A stretch of 64,000 nt of DNA, taken from Impatiens glandulifera. Its lineage: Eukaryota; Streptophyta; Magnoliopsida; Ericales; Balsaminaceae. The notes below the pieces were generated by a model. The model worked only from the letters and a program-made list of their open reading frames with translations. It searched no databases and had not been told where the DNA came from. Numbering within the stretch: the first letter of the stretch is position 1; each line of letters starts with the position of its first letter. Position numbers and translations under genes: made by a program. Positions 10,670 through 22,368 of this stretch are shown here, piece by piece. The DNA lies in NCBI RefSeq assembly GCF_907164915.1, contig NC_061862.1, positions 7,613,505 through 7,677,504 on the forward strand. Direction: 5' to 3'.

Positions 10670-12780
10670 TTTCTCAAATGAAGCAGAACATTATACTACA
10701 ATTTGGGGATAGTGATGTAGAAACTAATTCTTATACCAAATGAAAAAATCTCGATCATATCCAAAAATAATATCAGTTTGCCCCAAAAAAAACCTTAAAC
10801 CAAATAATGTTTTGAGGTGCAATGGGGCGAACTGTCATCCATTTTCCGTCAAGAAAGAGTTTCATTGATCAACTAATTAAATAAAAATGATTATTGATTG
10901 ACTCGAATACATTGATTGATCAAACAGGGTAAGAAAGTTTGGGAAATTAGGGTTTGTCTGAGCCATTAATTATTATAAATGAAATGAGAAGAACTGACCG
11001 ACCTGAGGATGATGTGGAAGGAACGGTCGTTGGGTGGTGGATTTCACTCTCCGATCACACTTCTCTTAACTGGCGTAGAGCTCCGACCGACCGAGAAGAG
11101 AGACGCGGAGGATTCGGTGATGGAGGAGTGTATTGATACTTTTAATTTTGAATGATAACATAATAAAGAAAACAAAAAGTTGAACATAAAGACTAGTTTT
11201 GATAACGAAACCACTTTCAGTAGTGAGAATATAAAAGCAAGGCATAAATCTATCTGAAAATTGACTAGTAAAAGTATGAACTTGAATTGGACTTTTTTCG
11301 TGTAATCTTCATACTGGGTGGCAGATGTATCTTCCTCCATTGTTACCCTTTTGCTTGGCTGATAGTACATCAACACAGACTGCAACTATGAACAGTGCAC
11401 TTATAGGTTCTCTTAGCGCACAGCAGGATATGAATATGAAAAAGATACATTTGTCATTTTGGTAAAAAATCAGAAACAAAATATTCTCAAATTAAGCAGA
11501 ACATTATACTACAATTTGGGGATATTGATGTAGAAACTAATTTTTATACCAAATGATAAAATCTCGATCATATCCAAAAAATAATATCAGCTTGCCCAAA
11601 AAAAACCCTTAAACCAAATAATGTTTTGAGGTGCAATGGGGCTGACCTTCATCCATTTTCCGTCAAGAAAGAGTTTCATTGATCAACTAATTAAAAAACA
11701 TGATTATTGATTGACTCGAATACATTGATTGATCAAAAGGGTAAAAAAGTTTGGGAAATTAGGGTTTGTCTGAGCCATTAATTATTATAAATGAAATGAG
11801 AAGAACCGACCGACCTGAGGATGATGTGGAAGGAACGGTCGTTGGGTGGTGGATTTCACTCTACGATCACACCTCTCTTAACTGGCGTAGAGCTCCGACC
11901 GACCGAAAAGAGAGACGCGGAGGATTCGGTGGTGGAGGAGTGTATTGATACTTTTAATTCTGAATGGTAACATAATAAAGAAAACAAAAAGTTGAACATA
12001 AAGACTAGTTTTGATAAAAAACCATTTTCAGTAGTGAGAATACAAAAGCAATGCATAAATCTATCTGAAAATTGACTAGTAAAGGTATGAACCTGAATTG
12101 GGGTATGAACCTGAATTGGACTTTTTTCGTGTAATCTTCATATTGGGTGGCAGATGTATCTTTCTCCATTGTTGCACTTTTGCTTGGCTGATAGTACATC
12201 AAACCAGTGCACTCATAGGTTCTCTTAGCGCAGCAGCAGGATATGAATATGAAAAAGATACATTTGTCATTTTGGTAAAAAATCAGAAATAAAATATTCT
12301 CAAATGAAGCAGAACATTATCCTATAATTTGGGGATATTGATGCAGAAACTAATTCTTATACCAAATGAAAAATCTCGATCATATCCAAAAAATAATATC
12401 AGCTTGCCCAAAAAAAAAAACCCTTAAACCAAATAATGTTTTGAGGTGCAATGGGGCGATGCTTCATTCATTTTCCGTCAAGAAAGAGTTTCATTGATCA
12501 ACTAATTAAAGAAACATAATTATTGATTGACTCGAATACATTGATTGATCAAACAGGTTAAGAAAGTTTGGGAAATTAGGGTTTGTCTAAGCCATTAATT
12601 ATTAGAAATAAAATGAGAAAAATTGACCGACCTGAGGATGATGTGGAAGGAAAGGTCGTCGGGCGGTGGATTTCACTCTCCCATCACACTTCTCCTCTTA
12701 ACTGGCGCAGAGCTCCGACCGACCGAGAAGAGAGACGCGAGAAAAGAGAGATGGGCTTGCTTTTCCGATCTATCTTAATG
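10670..12780. repeat. 0.81-kb tandem units of a promoter/leader fragment, copy A
   Basis: Landmark GTTTGTCT(G/A)AGCCATT lies at 10,952, 11,764 and 12,581 (periods 812 and 817). Each unit also has TTTTGAGGTGCAATTGGG-like, GACCGACCTGAGGATGATGT and GGCTGATAGTACATCAA blocks. A short plus-strand frame beginning MSEPLII is present in two units but is part of the repeat. On the minus strand the GACGCG(G)-rich segment resembles the leader of the gene whose TATA box is at 13,564, so units seem to derive from that gene's 5' region. Confidence 0.85.
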
Positions 12781-13600
12781 ACTCAATTTTAACGACCTGA
12801 TCCGCGCCTGGAAACAAGTCTGTTGGAGGTTGAAATGTTGACATCGGAGGTAGGTGTCGGCACGCTGGAAATCCAGGCGGCTCCTGCACGGCGAAGACGG
12901 AGTTTATCTCTGAAGACCTTCTAGCTCTTATTACCTTCACTGGTATTAGGATCGTCTCGGATCGAGTCTAGAAGAGTGCGATTCAACATAGTTTTTGTCG
13001 TGGTGGTGGAACGATCTTATGTTATAATTAACCTTGCCAATGAATTCGGATGATTATCGCCTCTCTAATCCCGTAAAACTATTGAAAATTAGGAAGATCA
13101 ATTACAAGTTTCAGGCATCTAACAAACAAGAAAGGCACATTATCATAAACAGATAAATGTACGATTCTCTCAAGTCTCAATCCAATGCAGATGCAATCAA
13201 ATATCTCTAGAAGGCATCGGGATGACAATGCACAATGAACAGCGAAAGTTATGAGGAAGATATACAGAGAAGAGGAATTGATACCTTATCGAAATCATCA
13301 CCAACGTTGATCAAACCGGAAGATCAGATCTGCATTATTATCTGCATGATTCAATGGAGATAACAATCATCACAAAAAGGAGATAACAAAAGATGCAAAA
13401 ACCTAGAGAAAATGGAAGTACGAAAACAGAGATAAAACGCTTTTCAAAGTTTTCTGCCTTCTTCTTCCTCTCTCTGTGTTGACGCGGAGAAAAGAGAGAC
13501 GCGGAGACGCGGTGGTGGTGGCGTAAACCTGGCGCAGCAGAAAAGAGAGATGGGCAGAGGGTATATTTATACTTTTAATTATCGGCCGCGTCATCTGTCC
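12781..13600 (-). pseudogene. 5' end of an unidentified plant gene (promoter, leader, first coding exon)
   Basis: On the minus strand a TATA box (TATAAATA, 13,564-13,571) precedes a CT-rich leader with a possible donor after TTTTCTCTAG near 13,410. A possible acceptor and ATG follow at 12,987-12,989, opening MLNRTLLDSIRDDPNTSEG, then GTAATAAG. A downstream Arg-rich stretch (LRLRRAGAAWISSV, SRRGSG) looks exonic. I do not recognise the gene and the coding part is short and interrupted, so only its 5' end was captured here. It seems to be the donor of the neighbouring tandem units. Confidence 0.4.
13564..13571 (-). promoter_or_regulatory. TATA box of the captured gene 5' end
   Basis: TATAAATA on the minus strand, preceded by AATTAAAAG and followed by a CT-rich leader. 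The equivalent site reads TATCAATA in most tandem units (near 11,131, 11,943, 39,014 and 39,864) but TATAAATA near 40,688, supporting common origin. Confidence 0.5.
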
Positions 13601-14237
13601 GATTAATTAATTAATTCAGTTTATTTAAAGTCCGATTAATTCATTAAATTTATTTTAAATCCAATTATATTTTAAAATAAATTATAAACGTTATATTGTC
13701 AAAATTTTAATTAATTTCTAGGAGATGAAATTTATCTAATATAAAATTATAATAATTAAATAATTAAAATTATTATAAGATTGACTTGATTTTAAAATAA
13801 TATATAAACTGAATAAATAAAAAAGAGTAAGTGTTTACTTAAGATTCTATTGTAAAAGGGTCATCATCAATTCTATTTAATAGAATGACCGATAATGTCA
13901 TGGAATGTTTCTTTGATATCATCGACCACTTATTTCTTTTCCAAATATAAATGTAATGTTTAATGAACACCGATACTTTTCGCATTCATTCTATAATATG
14001 TTTATTAAAATAAAAATATTCTTTAATTATTTATTTAAATCACACAACAAATTTTTGAGAGTTTATACTAGTATGAAGAGATACATAATGCACATTCGTC
14101 GAGACATTCATCATTTAATTTAATTGACAAGTGATATTGTTTCTAATCTTTCTGGAATTTTGTGTTTCTATCCATACGAACAACAATATAATCTTATATG
14201 AAAAGAGAATCTTATATGAAAAGAGAATATATATATA
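13601..14237. other. AT-rich stretch with satellite-like remnants
   Basis: No gene found. It ends in GAATATATATATAAATGAA and AACAATATAATCTTATATG sequences related to the satellite monomer flanks. Confidence 0.5.
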
Positions 14238-14252
14238 AATGAATTTTAATTG

Positions 14253-14480
14253 CATTATCTAAGTAAAAAAATTACCTTTATGGTAAGCATTTTCATTATC
14301 AGGATAAAAAGTTTGAAGTTTCTGATTGAGAAAAATATCATTACAGTCCTGCAACAAACATGGTTATCAGAGTTATTTGGATTCAACTATACCATAATTT
14401 ACAATAGGGGAATGATAAATGTTGTGACCCGAGAAGGTAATGAAGTAGTATAAATAGATAGGCAAATATGATGTAATAAT
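14253..14480 (+). mobile_element. Ty3/Gypsy RNase H relic, copy A, 3' half
   Basis: Continues the relic broken at 10,669: translation in broken frames recalls the RNase H end (hydrophobic Tyr/His-rich stretch, then NKHGYQSYLD-like). Copy B carries the uninterrupted version at 38,060-38,260. Confidence 0.7.
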
Positions 14481-14830
14481 TTTTAATTTCTTCCTAATGG
14501 AATGGGGCTCAGTCCCTCCGTTCTTATTCTCAATCTATCTCGTCTATATTTATTCTCTTCTATCATAATTCTCCCTCCTTGTTAATACTGGTTACTATTA
14601 AAGATTTTATTTAATTTGTGCCCTCTTTGTAAATCGGGACACAACAACAGACTTAATAGAATATACAATAACAGTCACATCAATTTGGCCAAGTGAAGTA
14701 GAAGGATCGTACAGAGAGATGAAGAAATACAAAAGTTTATTATACAAGTAATAAGACAATATCATCAAATATAAAAACAAGACCAAATAAGGGAAGCTGT
14801 GAGAATAAATTTTAACCATTCTTACTAACA
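14481..14830. mobile_element. Gypsy 3' non-coding flank, copy A
   Basis: Begins TTTCTTCCTAATGGAATGGG and holds GCCCTCTTTGTAAATCGGGA. It is repeated with few changes at 38,405-38,790 and, for its first 120 bp, at 31,925-32,045, always after RNase H or its flank. It may be an LTR fragment, but I could not define TG...CA ends. Confidence 0.55.
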
Positions 14831-15700
14831 GCGGCAGCTGCATAGGAAGACATTCGGATATGCAAGCTACATACTGTATATGAGAATCAAAAAACAACTT
14901 ACAACTTCTTCTACAGTTTCATTGTGGAATTGAAATTGCACTACCTACTCCACACCAACAACAGTACTACCACATGCTTTTGATTTAACATGTAATGAAG
15001 ATTGTAACATGGAAAATAAAAATCATTCAAACAACAAAAAATAAAAGTATCTGAGATTTTTTATTTTAAAATTAACAAAGATCATCTCTGTATTTCTTGT
15101 TATTGGGATCCACAATGATTGAATCAGATTCTATAAATGTTGCAGAAGAGGGAAACTTGTGAAGAAAAAATCGAAGGAGACACTAACGATTGAATCAGAT
15201 TTTATAAATTGAAGGAGACACTAACGATAATGATTGAATCAGATTCTATAAATTGAAGGAGACACTAACGATAACGATTGAATCAAATCCTATAAATTGA
15301 ATTGAAAGAAGAAAAAGACGGATCGCCTTACTTGTCGAGAATCGTCGAAAAGTGCAATTGGTCATTCAAGGACGATAGAAGAAAAATGGAATCAAACACC
15401 ACCTGCCTGTTGAATCAAGTCTTCTAACTCAAAATCTCCATCGGAGTCCAACTGCGTACAACAAATATACAAACAACGGTGTTGAATCAAGACTTATAAC
15501 TCAAAATCGCCATCGGAATCCAACTTCGTAAAGCAAATATACAAACAACGGTGTTGAATCAAGTCTTATAACTCAAAATCGCCATCGGAGTCCAACTACA
15601 TAAAGCTTCCGAGAAGGGAGAAAAAGAAAATTAATATGAAAGATACAAACAACGGCTTCCTTGTATTTATAGTTTTAACATATAGAACGCGTAGCGTAGG
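14831..15700. repeat. Spacer with short tandem duplications
   Basis: Around 15,115-15,300 a 40-60-bp unit (GATTGAATCAGATTCTATAA, GGAGACACTAACGATAA) is repeated three or four times. Around 15,405-15,600 a ~75-bp unit (AACTCAAAATCGCCATCGGA) occurs three times; on the minus strand the first, best copy reads LDSDGDFELEDLIQQ before a stop-laden continuation, so it may derive from an exon. No complete gene is visible. Confidence 0.55.
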
Positions 15701-16425
15701 ATTCACGTGCCGGTTATTTGAGGAGGCGGTGAATCATTTTATTTATTCTAATACTTTTATTTTAACCCCCTTAATAGTTAAAACTTAACTTTTACCCTTT
15801 AAAAGCAATATTTTATTCATAAATTTATATTAAACTTTTTACCTATATTTTCTTTTCTTGATAAAACTATTAAAATCATACATTAGTTTCACTTCATTAC
15901 ACATCTCCAAATGTTATATGTTATTTTATTTTTGTATTAAAGGTATGCGGTTCGGTTTTGTCGGTTTATTAACCAAAATACATATCTAAATCGTTATCAT
16001 CGGTTTATTAAATTTCAACCGTCGATTTTATCGGTTCTGTTTGAACGGTTAGAAGATCGGTTTTGTCGGTTTAATCCATTGACAAATTTGTTAAAAAAAA
16101 AATTAAAAAATATATAAATATTACGAATAAGGTCCGGAAACATAATTTAATAATTTCTAACATAATTTCGAAAACACAAATGTATTCTAATAAGATATTT
16201 TTTTATTAAACATCACACTCTTAGTGTGAGTCAACAATTTTTAAAATTAAATTTCTTCACTACTAATAATAGTTAATATCATTGATAATCTAATAACAAT
16301 TCTTTACGTTTATGGTATTATCTTATTATTATTATTATTTAAATGTGTTATTACCTAATAACTGTAGTAGTACGTCGGTTTAATGTTTGATTTTCGTTAT
16401 CTTCTGGTTATAAGAAACACAATCA
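15701..16425. other. AT-rich spacer with CGGTTT-rich patch
   Basis: Several TCGGTTTTGTCGGTTT-like motifs at 15,950-16,080 hint at old non-coding repeat DNA. No ORF, RNA or element ends were recognised. Confidence 0.4.
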
Positions 16426-16429
16426 AGGA

Positions 16430-16640
16430 TTAATATCATATACTGTAGTGGACGAGTTCTGGATGAGCTTCATGAAGCAACGGTTTTCATCGACGTCGAC
16501 TTATTTGCGAATTATCATCAAATAAGGGTCAGAGAAGAGGACATCCACAATACTGTTTTCAAAATTTATTCTAGACTTAATTAATTCGGAGTAATCATAT
16601 TCGGATTATCAAATGCACCTGCAACATTCTAAGGCCTGGT
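16430..16640 (+). mobile_element. Ty3/Gypsy RT palm fragment
   Basis: A broken plus-strand frame reads DELHEATVFIDVDLFANYHQ then IRVREEDIHNTVF and GLSNAPATF, the RT fingers/palm block upstream of the catalytic box. It stops immediately after ATF, the same point at which other copies here switch to AT-rich sequence. Confidence 0.85.
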
Positions 16641-17950
16641 TCGGTTTGGATTACTTAAATAAACCAAATTTAAAAAACATTATTTAACTCAGTCTCTTCC
16701 ATTACATTACTTAATTTATAAACCAAAATATTAAAATACTCTTAATTTTAAATAATTATTATTATTTTATCATTATATATTAATACCCAAAGTTTTTTTT
16801 TTTTAAATCTAAATCTCCTCATAATCACCACCGATCATTATTTTTTTAAATAGCCTAAATCCAAATAAGACCTAAAAATTAGGTCATAAAATATTTTATT
16901 TATATATACCTTAAAAATTTGTATCTCACAGTTGTCATGTTATTTTTTTTAAGAACATATTTTATTTATATATACCTTAAAAGGGTTTTATATAGCAACT
17001 AATTTATGTATAATTCATTTTGAGTTTGAGTTTCAATTATTATGAACATATGGTTGTGTTATTATAAATTTGTATCTCCCAGCTGTCATATTTTTTTAGT
17101 TATTTTAAAAAAAAAATCTTGCTAATTAATAATCTTAATGTGTAATAATATTTAGATAAGAACATATTTTATTCATATTTTATATAGCAACTAATTATGA
17201 ATAACTCCCTTTGCCTTTGAGTTTCAATAAATTTGTATTTACATATATATTCTACTAATAGAGTTTCAAAACAAATCAGGAAGAAAGAGAATGATATAAC
17301 ATAAACTCCAATAGAGGTGAAATTAATAACTCAACAAATCAATTCCTCAAAACCCTTTGCCTTTGAGTTTCAATAAATTTGTATTTACATATATATTCTA
17401 CTAATAGAGTTTCAAAACAAATCAGGAAGAAAGAGAATGATATAACATAAACTCCAATAGAGGTGAAATTAATAACTCAACAAATCAATTCCTCAAAACC
17501 CAGTGATAAGTAACTAGCTAGTTACTACCATTGTAATTGTACCATATATACTAGCTAGTTACTACACCATTTCATCAAAAAAAAAAAAAAATACTAAATT
17601 CCAAATAGATGATCTACAGTTTGAATGTATGAACTATGGAAATCAAATAATCCAACCAAAAATATAACAAATTCCCCTATGCAACAAACCCTCCTCCTCC
17701 CTTTCGTTTATCTCCACTCTTTTCTGATCTTCTTTCCAAGTCTGCATCATAGTGCGCAAATGCGGCATCCAGAGTCTACACCAAAATGGTAAATAATAAG
17801 GCCCTATTTGATCTACGGTGCCAAATAATCTTCTTTAATCAGGTTCTTTGGATAAGGGTATAAATATATAACGAATTTTTTGGTAGATAATTCTTTGACG
17901 AGTAGATTGTTGACGGTAAATTAACCCGCATCAAATATGGCCAAAGCTAA
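16641..17950. repeat. tRNA-tail flank modules, including a recent ~146-bp tandem duplication
   Basis: Two tRNA-Leu 3' tails without the rest of the gene occur (CTCACAGTTGTCAT near 16,925 and CTCCCAGCTGTCAT near 17,075), each followed by the flank module. CCCTTTGCCTTTGAGTTTCA to CTCAAAACCC is directly duplicated at about 17,208-17,355 and 17,353-17,501 with essentially no differences. The module then runs up to the TFB1 3' exons at 17,952, where TFB1's final exon should be. Confidence 0.75.
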
Positions 17951-17951
17951 C

Positions 17952-19657
17952 CTGAATCATAGGCTTCACGAGAAGGGAAACTTCATGCCTAAACTCTGAC
18001 TGGGCAGGCATCTCCTGAAATTAATAATATTAAAACAGAGCTAAGCTAAAGAAAGGAGATAAGAAAAATAAGTAGAAAGATTAGTGGATGCTTTGCTGGA
18101 ATTATCCATCGAACTCAATTTGGTATTCCGGTCTAAATTTTAATATTCTTACAAAGATTAATAGTCCAGGTTCATGTACCAAGACTGATTGTTTACAAGT
18201 TTCTTGTTGCCAATTCTTAAACAAATACGGTACCTGTAGCCTTGTATAAGTAGTTGACATGGCATCTTTAAGTCTGTTAACCTATAAAAAAATATATATT
18301 ATCAATTGACCTTATAAAATCATATACTACAAGAATCTGATGAGAGATCCCTGTATATTCACATCATATACAAAATTCTCAATTTTACAACAGTGTTAGA
18401 AGCTGCCATGAACTGGATCAATGTGTGTACCTTAGTATAGAGATAGGAAGTAGTAATTGGATATGATGACCAGAAATGCTTGAGCAATTCTTGGATAGAA
18501 GTCCAATTCTGTAAACAATAAATGAAATTGTCACGTAAATCCTGAAAACCCTACATTTGGAATGCTTGCCAAAAATCACAATAATCTAGAATATATTCTG
18601 AATTGCAATAAAAAAAATAATCTGCCCAGAAATGAAAAAGAAAATTACATTAGAATTTGATGATGATCTAGAAAATAATTTTCATGATCAAGAAAAATAT
18701 CTTATACCAAATAAAAAGAATTCACTTAAATTTGGCGATTTTTCAATGGAATCATGATTGTGACAGAATACCAGTTTTCAAATAGGCTTAGTATGAAATT
18801 TATGGGATACAAAATTGAAAAATAGAAGTCTGTCTTTATAGCATTATGCAGAATATTGACAGGTATAATGCCAACTCACGTGTAATATGTCGTGTTTCGT
18901 GGAGCTAGGCAACATATCTAAATTGCTAGCCTGCGGATTCTTCCCGAGATGAAACTTGGGGCTAGAAATAGTCTGGGTTAACCCATTGTATACCTATAAT
19001 ACCATGTTAAACCCAACATTTTCTTCAGTTAAGTTTTCAAATGGAAGATGTCAGATAGAAGCAAAATAGCCATCATTACCTTCAAAGCAACTTCAGGTTT
19101 AACGATGGGATCACTTAATCCTACATGCTTAATCTGGGCTATGCACTCTCTCATGGAGCCATACGCTTCGACTGTTCTCACTTTGCATTTCGTTTCTTTT
19201 GACCCAGCAAGCGTGTCTCCCAAAGTTCTTATAGCATTGACTTGCTGTGAATCAAAATAGTCTCTAGGATCCTGTCCAAACAAGAGATCTTGAACTAGCT
19301 GTGTAAAATAAAACTATATCATGTCATGTCAAGAATATCATACCTTGATAAAAAGAGGTGCAATGGGAGGATCTTGAGGTGCCTGGAGATCATCAATCTC
19401 AGCCATCCGAGAAATCCTTTCCACTTGTTCTTGATAAGCTTCTTTATCAGACACTTCATTAGCCAATTCCACTGCAACAACAGCCAAAAAACAAAAATAT
19501 ATATATATATATATATATATATGTGAAATGAGGAAAAGGACAAGAAAAGGTCAAAACATAACTGTGATACAAATAAACAAGAAAAGAAAATGATACTAAC
19601 CCTGCTTTGACTTGGCAAGTGCTTCAGCAACAGATCTCGTGTCACCCAACTCTCCGT
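17952..19657 (-). pseudogene. TFB1: TFB1-like 3' exons (seven), between the duplication copies
   Basis: Seven exons with canonical splice sites and compatible phases, right to left: 19601-19657 (ELGDTRSVAEALAKSKQ), 19344-19471 (RISRMAEIDDLQAPQDPPIA), 19080-19271 (DPRDYFDSQQ...VKPEVALK, 64 codons), 18880-18993 (38 codons), 18431-18508 (SIQELLKHFWSSYPITTSYL), 18234-18281 (VNRLKDAMSTTYTRLQ) and 17952-18014 (SEFRHEVSLLVKPMIQ). This is the p62 C-terminal region that assembles into the TFIIH core. No stop lies inside these exons. The last family exon (ALDAAF-type) is replaced by the repeat module, and the exons for the BSD region upstream are missing between 19,658 and 20,962. It probably belongs with 20,963-21,549 as one broken gene. 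Confidence 0.85.
19494..19521. repeat. (AT)n microsatellite in a TFB1 intron
   Basis: About 14 AT dinucleotides lie in the intron between the 19,344-19,471 and 19,601-19,657 exons. The surrounding short ORFs are artefacts of the repeat. Confidence 0.9.
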
Positions 19658-20340
19658 CTGTGTGAAGTCAAAGGGACAAAAGAATACCTGATCAAGTTAA
19701 ATAACCCAAACTGATCGTTCTTGAAAGCACAAATAATTCCAAACAAAATCAAGCAAAAATGACTAGTAAGGGATGAATTATTCGTTAGATTTCCTAGCAG
19801 TTAAAAACATAGTATCTAATAGAGACTACACAGACCAATTAACTTCTTTTCTGAACATAGGTCATTGCATAAAAAAGTGTCATTTAAACAACGACAAAAG
19901 AAAAAACAAAGAAGATGACAAAAAATGCGGCAACAAAACAAAAAACAAACAAAAGCAACAGTTACAGCAAAGAAAAAGCAGAGAAAAAGCAAAGGCCAAG
20001 GCAAAGACCAGACCAACTAACTTCTTAGGTCAGAGATATATTTAACTTAAAAGGAGCATTTAATAAACTGCAAGTCCAATGGATTCCATAACAAACTTGG
20101 GGTGATTTGTTGCATGTGGAGTCACTAATCATATCAAATTCAAATAAATGGAAGAAGTAAGAATAAACAGAAGGGCATGGTTGCAGGAGCACTTGAAGGT
20201 ATCAATTGCAAAAATAAAATTAATGTTTTATTAACTTTAGCTGCATTTAGCATGACCCTAGTCCCTCATGAGTGCCATTTGGCGTGCTAGGATATAGTAG
20301 AATGCGAGTGAACAATGACAAAACATCATATATAATAGAT
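19658..20340. other. Spacer at the TFB1 copy B internal deletion
   Basis: Contains a Lys/Gln-coding A-rich stretch (19,880-20,020) that is not conserved in a known frame. The BSD-domain exons expected here are absent. Homology to copy A begins at about 20,355. Confidence 0.5.
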
Positions 20341-20962
20341 ATTGTCCCCAAGTGTGAATACTAACATATCTTTTAAGAAATCACTAACCAAGAAAATATA
20401 GTAAGTGTTATGTAATAACCTCCTCAATGAAACAGCCAATAGTTGCCCATTTCTGGGGCTTCTCAGGCACAAATGTTTCACATGGCTTCTAATCAATCTA
20501 ATTTTAACTCCTTGTTGTTTTATTATGGTATACAAGATATTTCTTCAATTATTGATTTTAGTTTTAACATAAAAAAATTCTATCAAAAAGATATTTCTCC
20601 CAGATGGATTAAGTATATCGATCCATTTATATTGTTTATTAAATCTAAAGCAATAAATTCATCTGGTTAGTTAGATTAACCTAACAGAATGATTGTTTTA
20701 CCAGGTGTTACCAAGGAAACTGGAAAATGCAGTAGTTATTAGTAAAATCTGCATATCAATCTAGTTATAGTTAGACGATCTAACCAAATGATTATTTTAT
20801 CAGGTGTTACCAAGGAAACTGCCGTAGCTATTAGTAAATTTTGCATATCTCGGTGCACATGTGATTTGTTGATATAATATAACCAGTGCCATAGCATAAA
20901 AAATAAATGGTTCATCATATTGAAGCAAACTTTTTGTAAGGGTTAAGGATAAGAAGTCAAAC

Positions 20963-21549
20963 CTGTCTTCTTGAAGAAGCTTTATTCGGCGCTCCATCTC
21001 TTTAGTGCTTAGTTTCTCACCTGCGTGAGTTACAGAAGCCTTCTCAACCTCAGTCTTCCCACCTCCTCCAGTCTTCAAAATTGCTTGACCTGTCATACAA
21101 TTGCAGTTAGTACAAACAATGCTAAAGTAAATGGTTAAATATGAAATTACTAATTAGTAATGCTATCTTCTGAACTAATATTAGTAATATTTGCAGATAT
21201 GTTCTTTAGTTTTTAGATACACACCTACAAAATCTCTGCATGCATCACGATCAGGAAAGTTTGCAAACTCAAAAATGTAACTTCCACCCTGTGTAATACA
21301 TTTGAAAACATCAAGCATCTTCTTTAGTCGAAAAGAATGCTAACTCGTATGTTCTGAGACAAAAAAAGAATGCTAACTCGTATGAAAGCTCGCATAAAGA
21401 CATATTTTAAACTGTACTTCATCATTGCAGCATAAGTCAAAACTAAAACCATTTGTGAACCAATTACTACCTGTTATAAGTTGAAACTCTATATTAAGCC
21501 TTTGTGAAGACTTTGGATCATTAGGCTTGAAGACAATCATATCCTGCGT
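20963..21549 (-). pseudogene. TFB1: TFB1-like 5' exons, copy B, lacking exon 1
   Basis: Exons 21471-21549 (FKPNDPKSSQRLNIEFQL), 21225-21288 (GGSYIFEFANFPDRDACRDF, open, unlike copy A) and 20963-21089 (VTHAGEKLSTKEMERRIKLL). Splice sites are canonical. The coding part of exon 1 present in copy A at 1859-1945 has been cut out here: the sequence goes from TTCGTTGTTAT directly to TTTACCATGGTC at about 21,900-21,920. The PH-domain linker exon is missing as in copy A, so that loss predates the duplication. Confidence 0.85.
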
Positions 21550-22323
21550 CTGCATGAAACTGAAACTGTTAAAAGATACTCCAAAACAATGTAAACAATC
21601 TATATACCACAGTCAAGATCCTTAAGTTGAAGAGAATAAAGTCGGGTCCAGTACAGAAAATGAAGTAAATAACATTGTAAAACCAAAGAAAATGAAACAA
21701 TAACTCTTTATCACATAAACTGAAATACTATTTTCAATCTAAAATTGAGTATGCCCATTAATAATGCTCTGATGTTATAAATTCAAATAACAATCAAGTG
21801 CCAATGCAAAGAGATCGAACTAACTTACAAACTAGCTAAATTCAACTAAATGCATTTTCTAGTTGAATGTAGACAACACAATTAACTCCAATAACATTCG
21901 TTGTTATTTTACCATGGTCATAATCCAAGATCCAATAACCAATTTGAGAGAAATCAAAATTGAACTTAGCACACCAAATCAGAATTCACGAATCCAAAAG
22001 GCCGCGATCTTCCAAGTCATTTCCATAGGTTCTAGGGAAAAAAGCAATCACGGTCTCAATAATGTTAACCGGATTTGGGTATTGAATTTGAAGGAAAATA
22101 AAGAAAATGTTTAGTTGTATCTCTTACCCCAAGTTTCCTTGAAGTTGACATTTTTTTTCAAGATAACTGAAAATAGGAGATTCTGCAGCAATGAAAGCAG
22201 TTGGGGTCAATTAAGAAGTTGAAAAACAAGATACTAACTTAAGAGGGAACGGAATGAAAGTCAATCTTTGCAAAGTTTTCAAACATTATTTCTTAATAAC
22301 ATTTAAAATTCCATATCAACAAT

Positions 22324-22368
22324 GACAGTTTGGCCGAGCGGTCTAAGGCGCCAGATTTAGGCTCTGGT
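22324..22368 (+). pseudogene. tRNA-Leu(TAG), copy B, truncated after the anticodon stem
   Basis: The first 45 nt match the canonical gene, including GGCCGAGCGG and the TAG loop, then join AAATTAATAATTCAACAAAT, which lies about 285 bp further on in copy A. The variable arm, T arm and 3' acceptor strand are lost, so no functional tRNA can form. A GGT shared at the junction suggests a short-homology deletion. Confidence 0.9.

Larger units (their letters stand above)
10653..14269. mobile_element. 3.6-kb insertion flanked by 17-bp direct repeats
   Basis: GCATTATCTAAGTAAAA occurs at 10,653-10,669 and 14,253-14,269, exactly splitting a Gypsy RNase H relic that is continuous at 38,063 in copy B. The inserted DNA holds the 0.81-kb tandem units, the unidentified gene 5' end and an AT-rich tail. 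A target-site duplication from a long insertion event, or repair with filler DNA, would explain it; no transposase or terminal inverted repeats were seen. Confidence 0.6.

Noticed and set aside
10954..12792. Repeated MSEPLII plus-strand frames as small genes
   Set aside because: They are part of the tandem unit, lie over a minus-strand TATA/leader segment and lose the frame in other units.
14240..14269. 17-bp repeats as Helitron ends
   Set aside because: Helitrons do not duplicate target sites, and no CTRR end with a hairpin was seen.
19773..20045. 90-aa Lys/Gln-rich ORF
   Set aside because: A-rich low-complexity DNA within the TFB1 deletion interval; no start context or homologue recognised.
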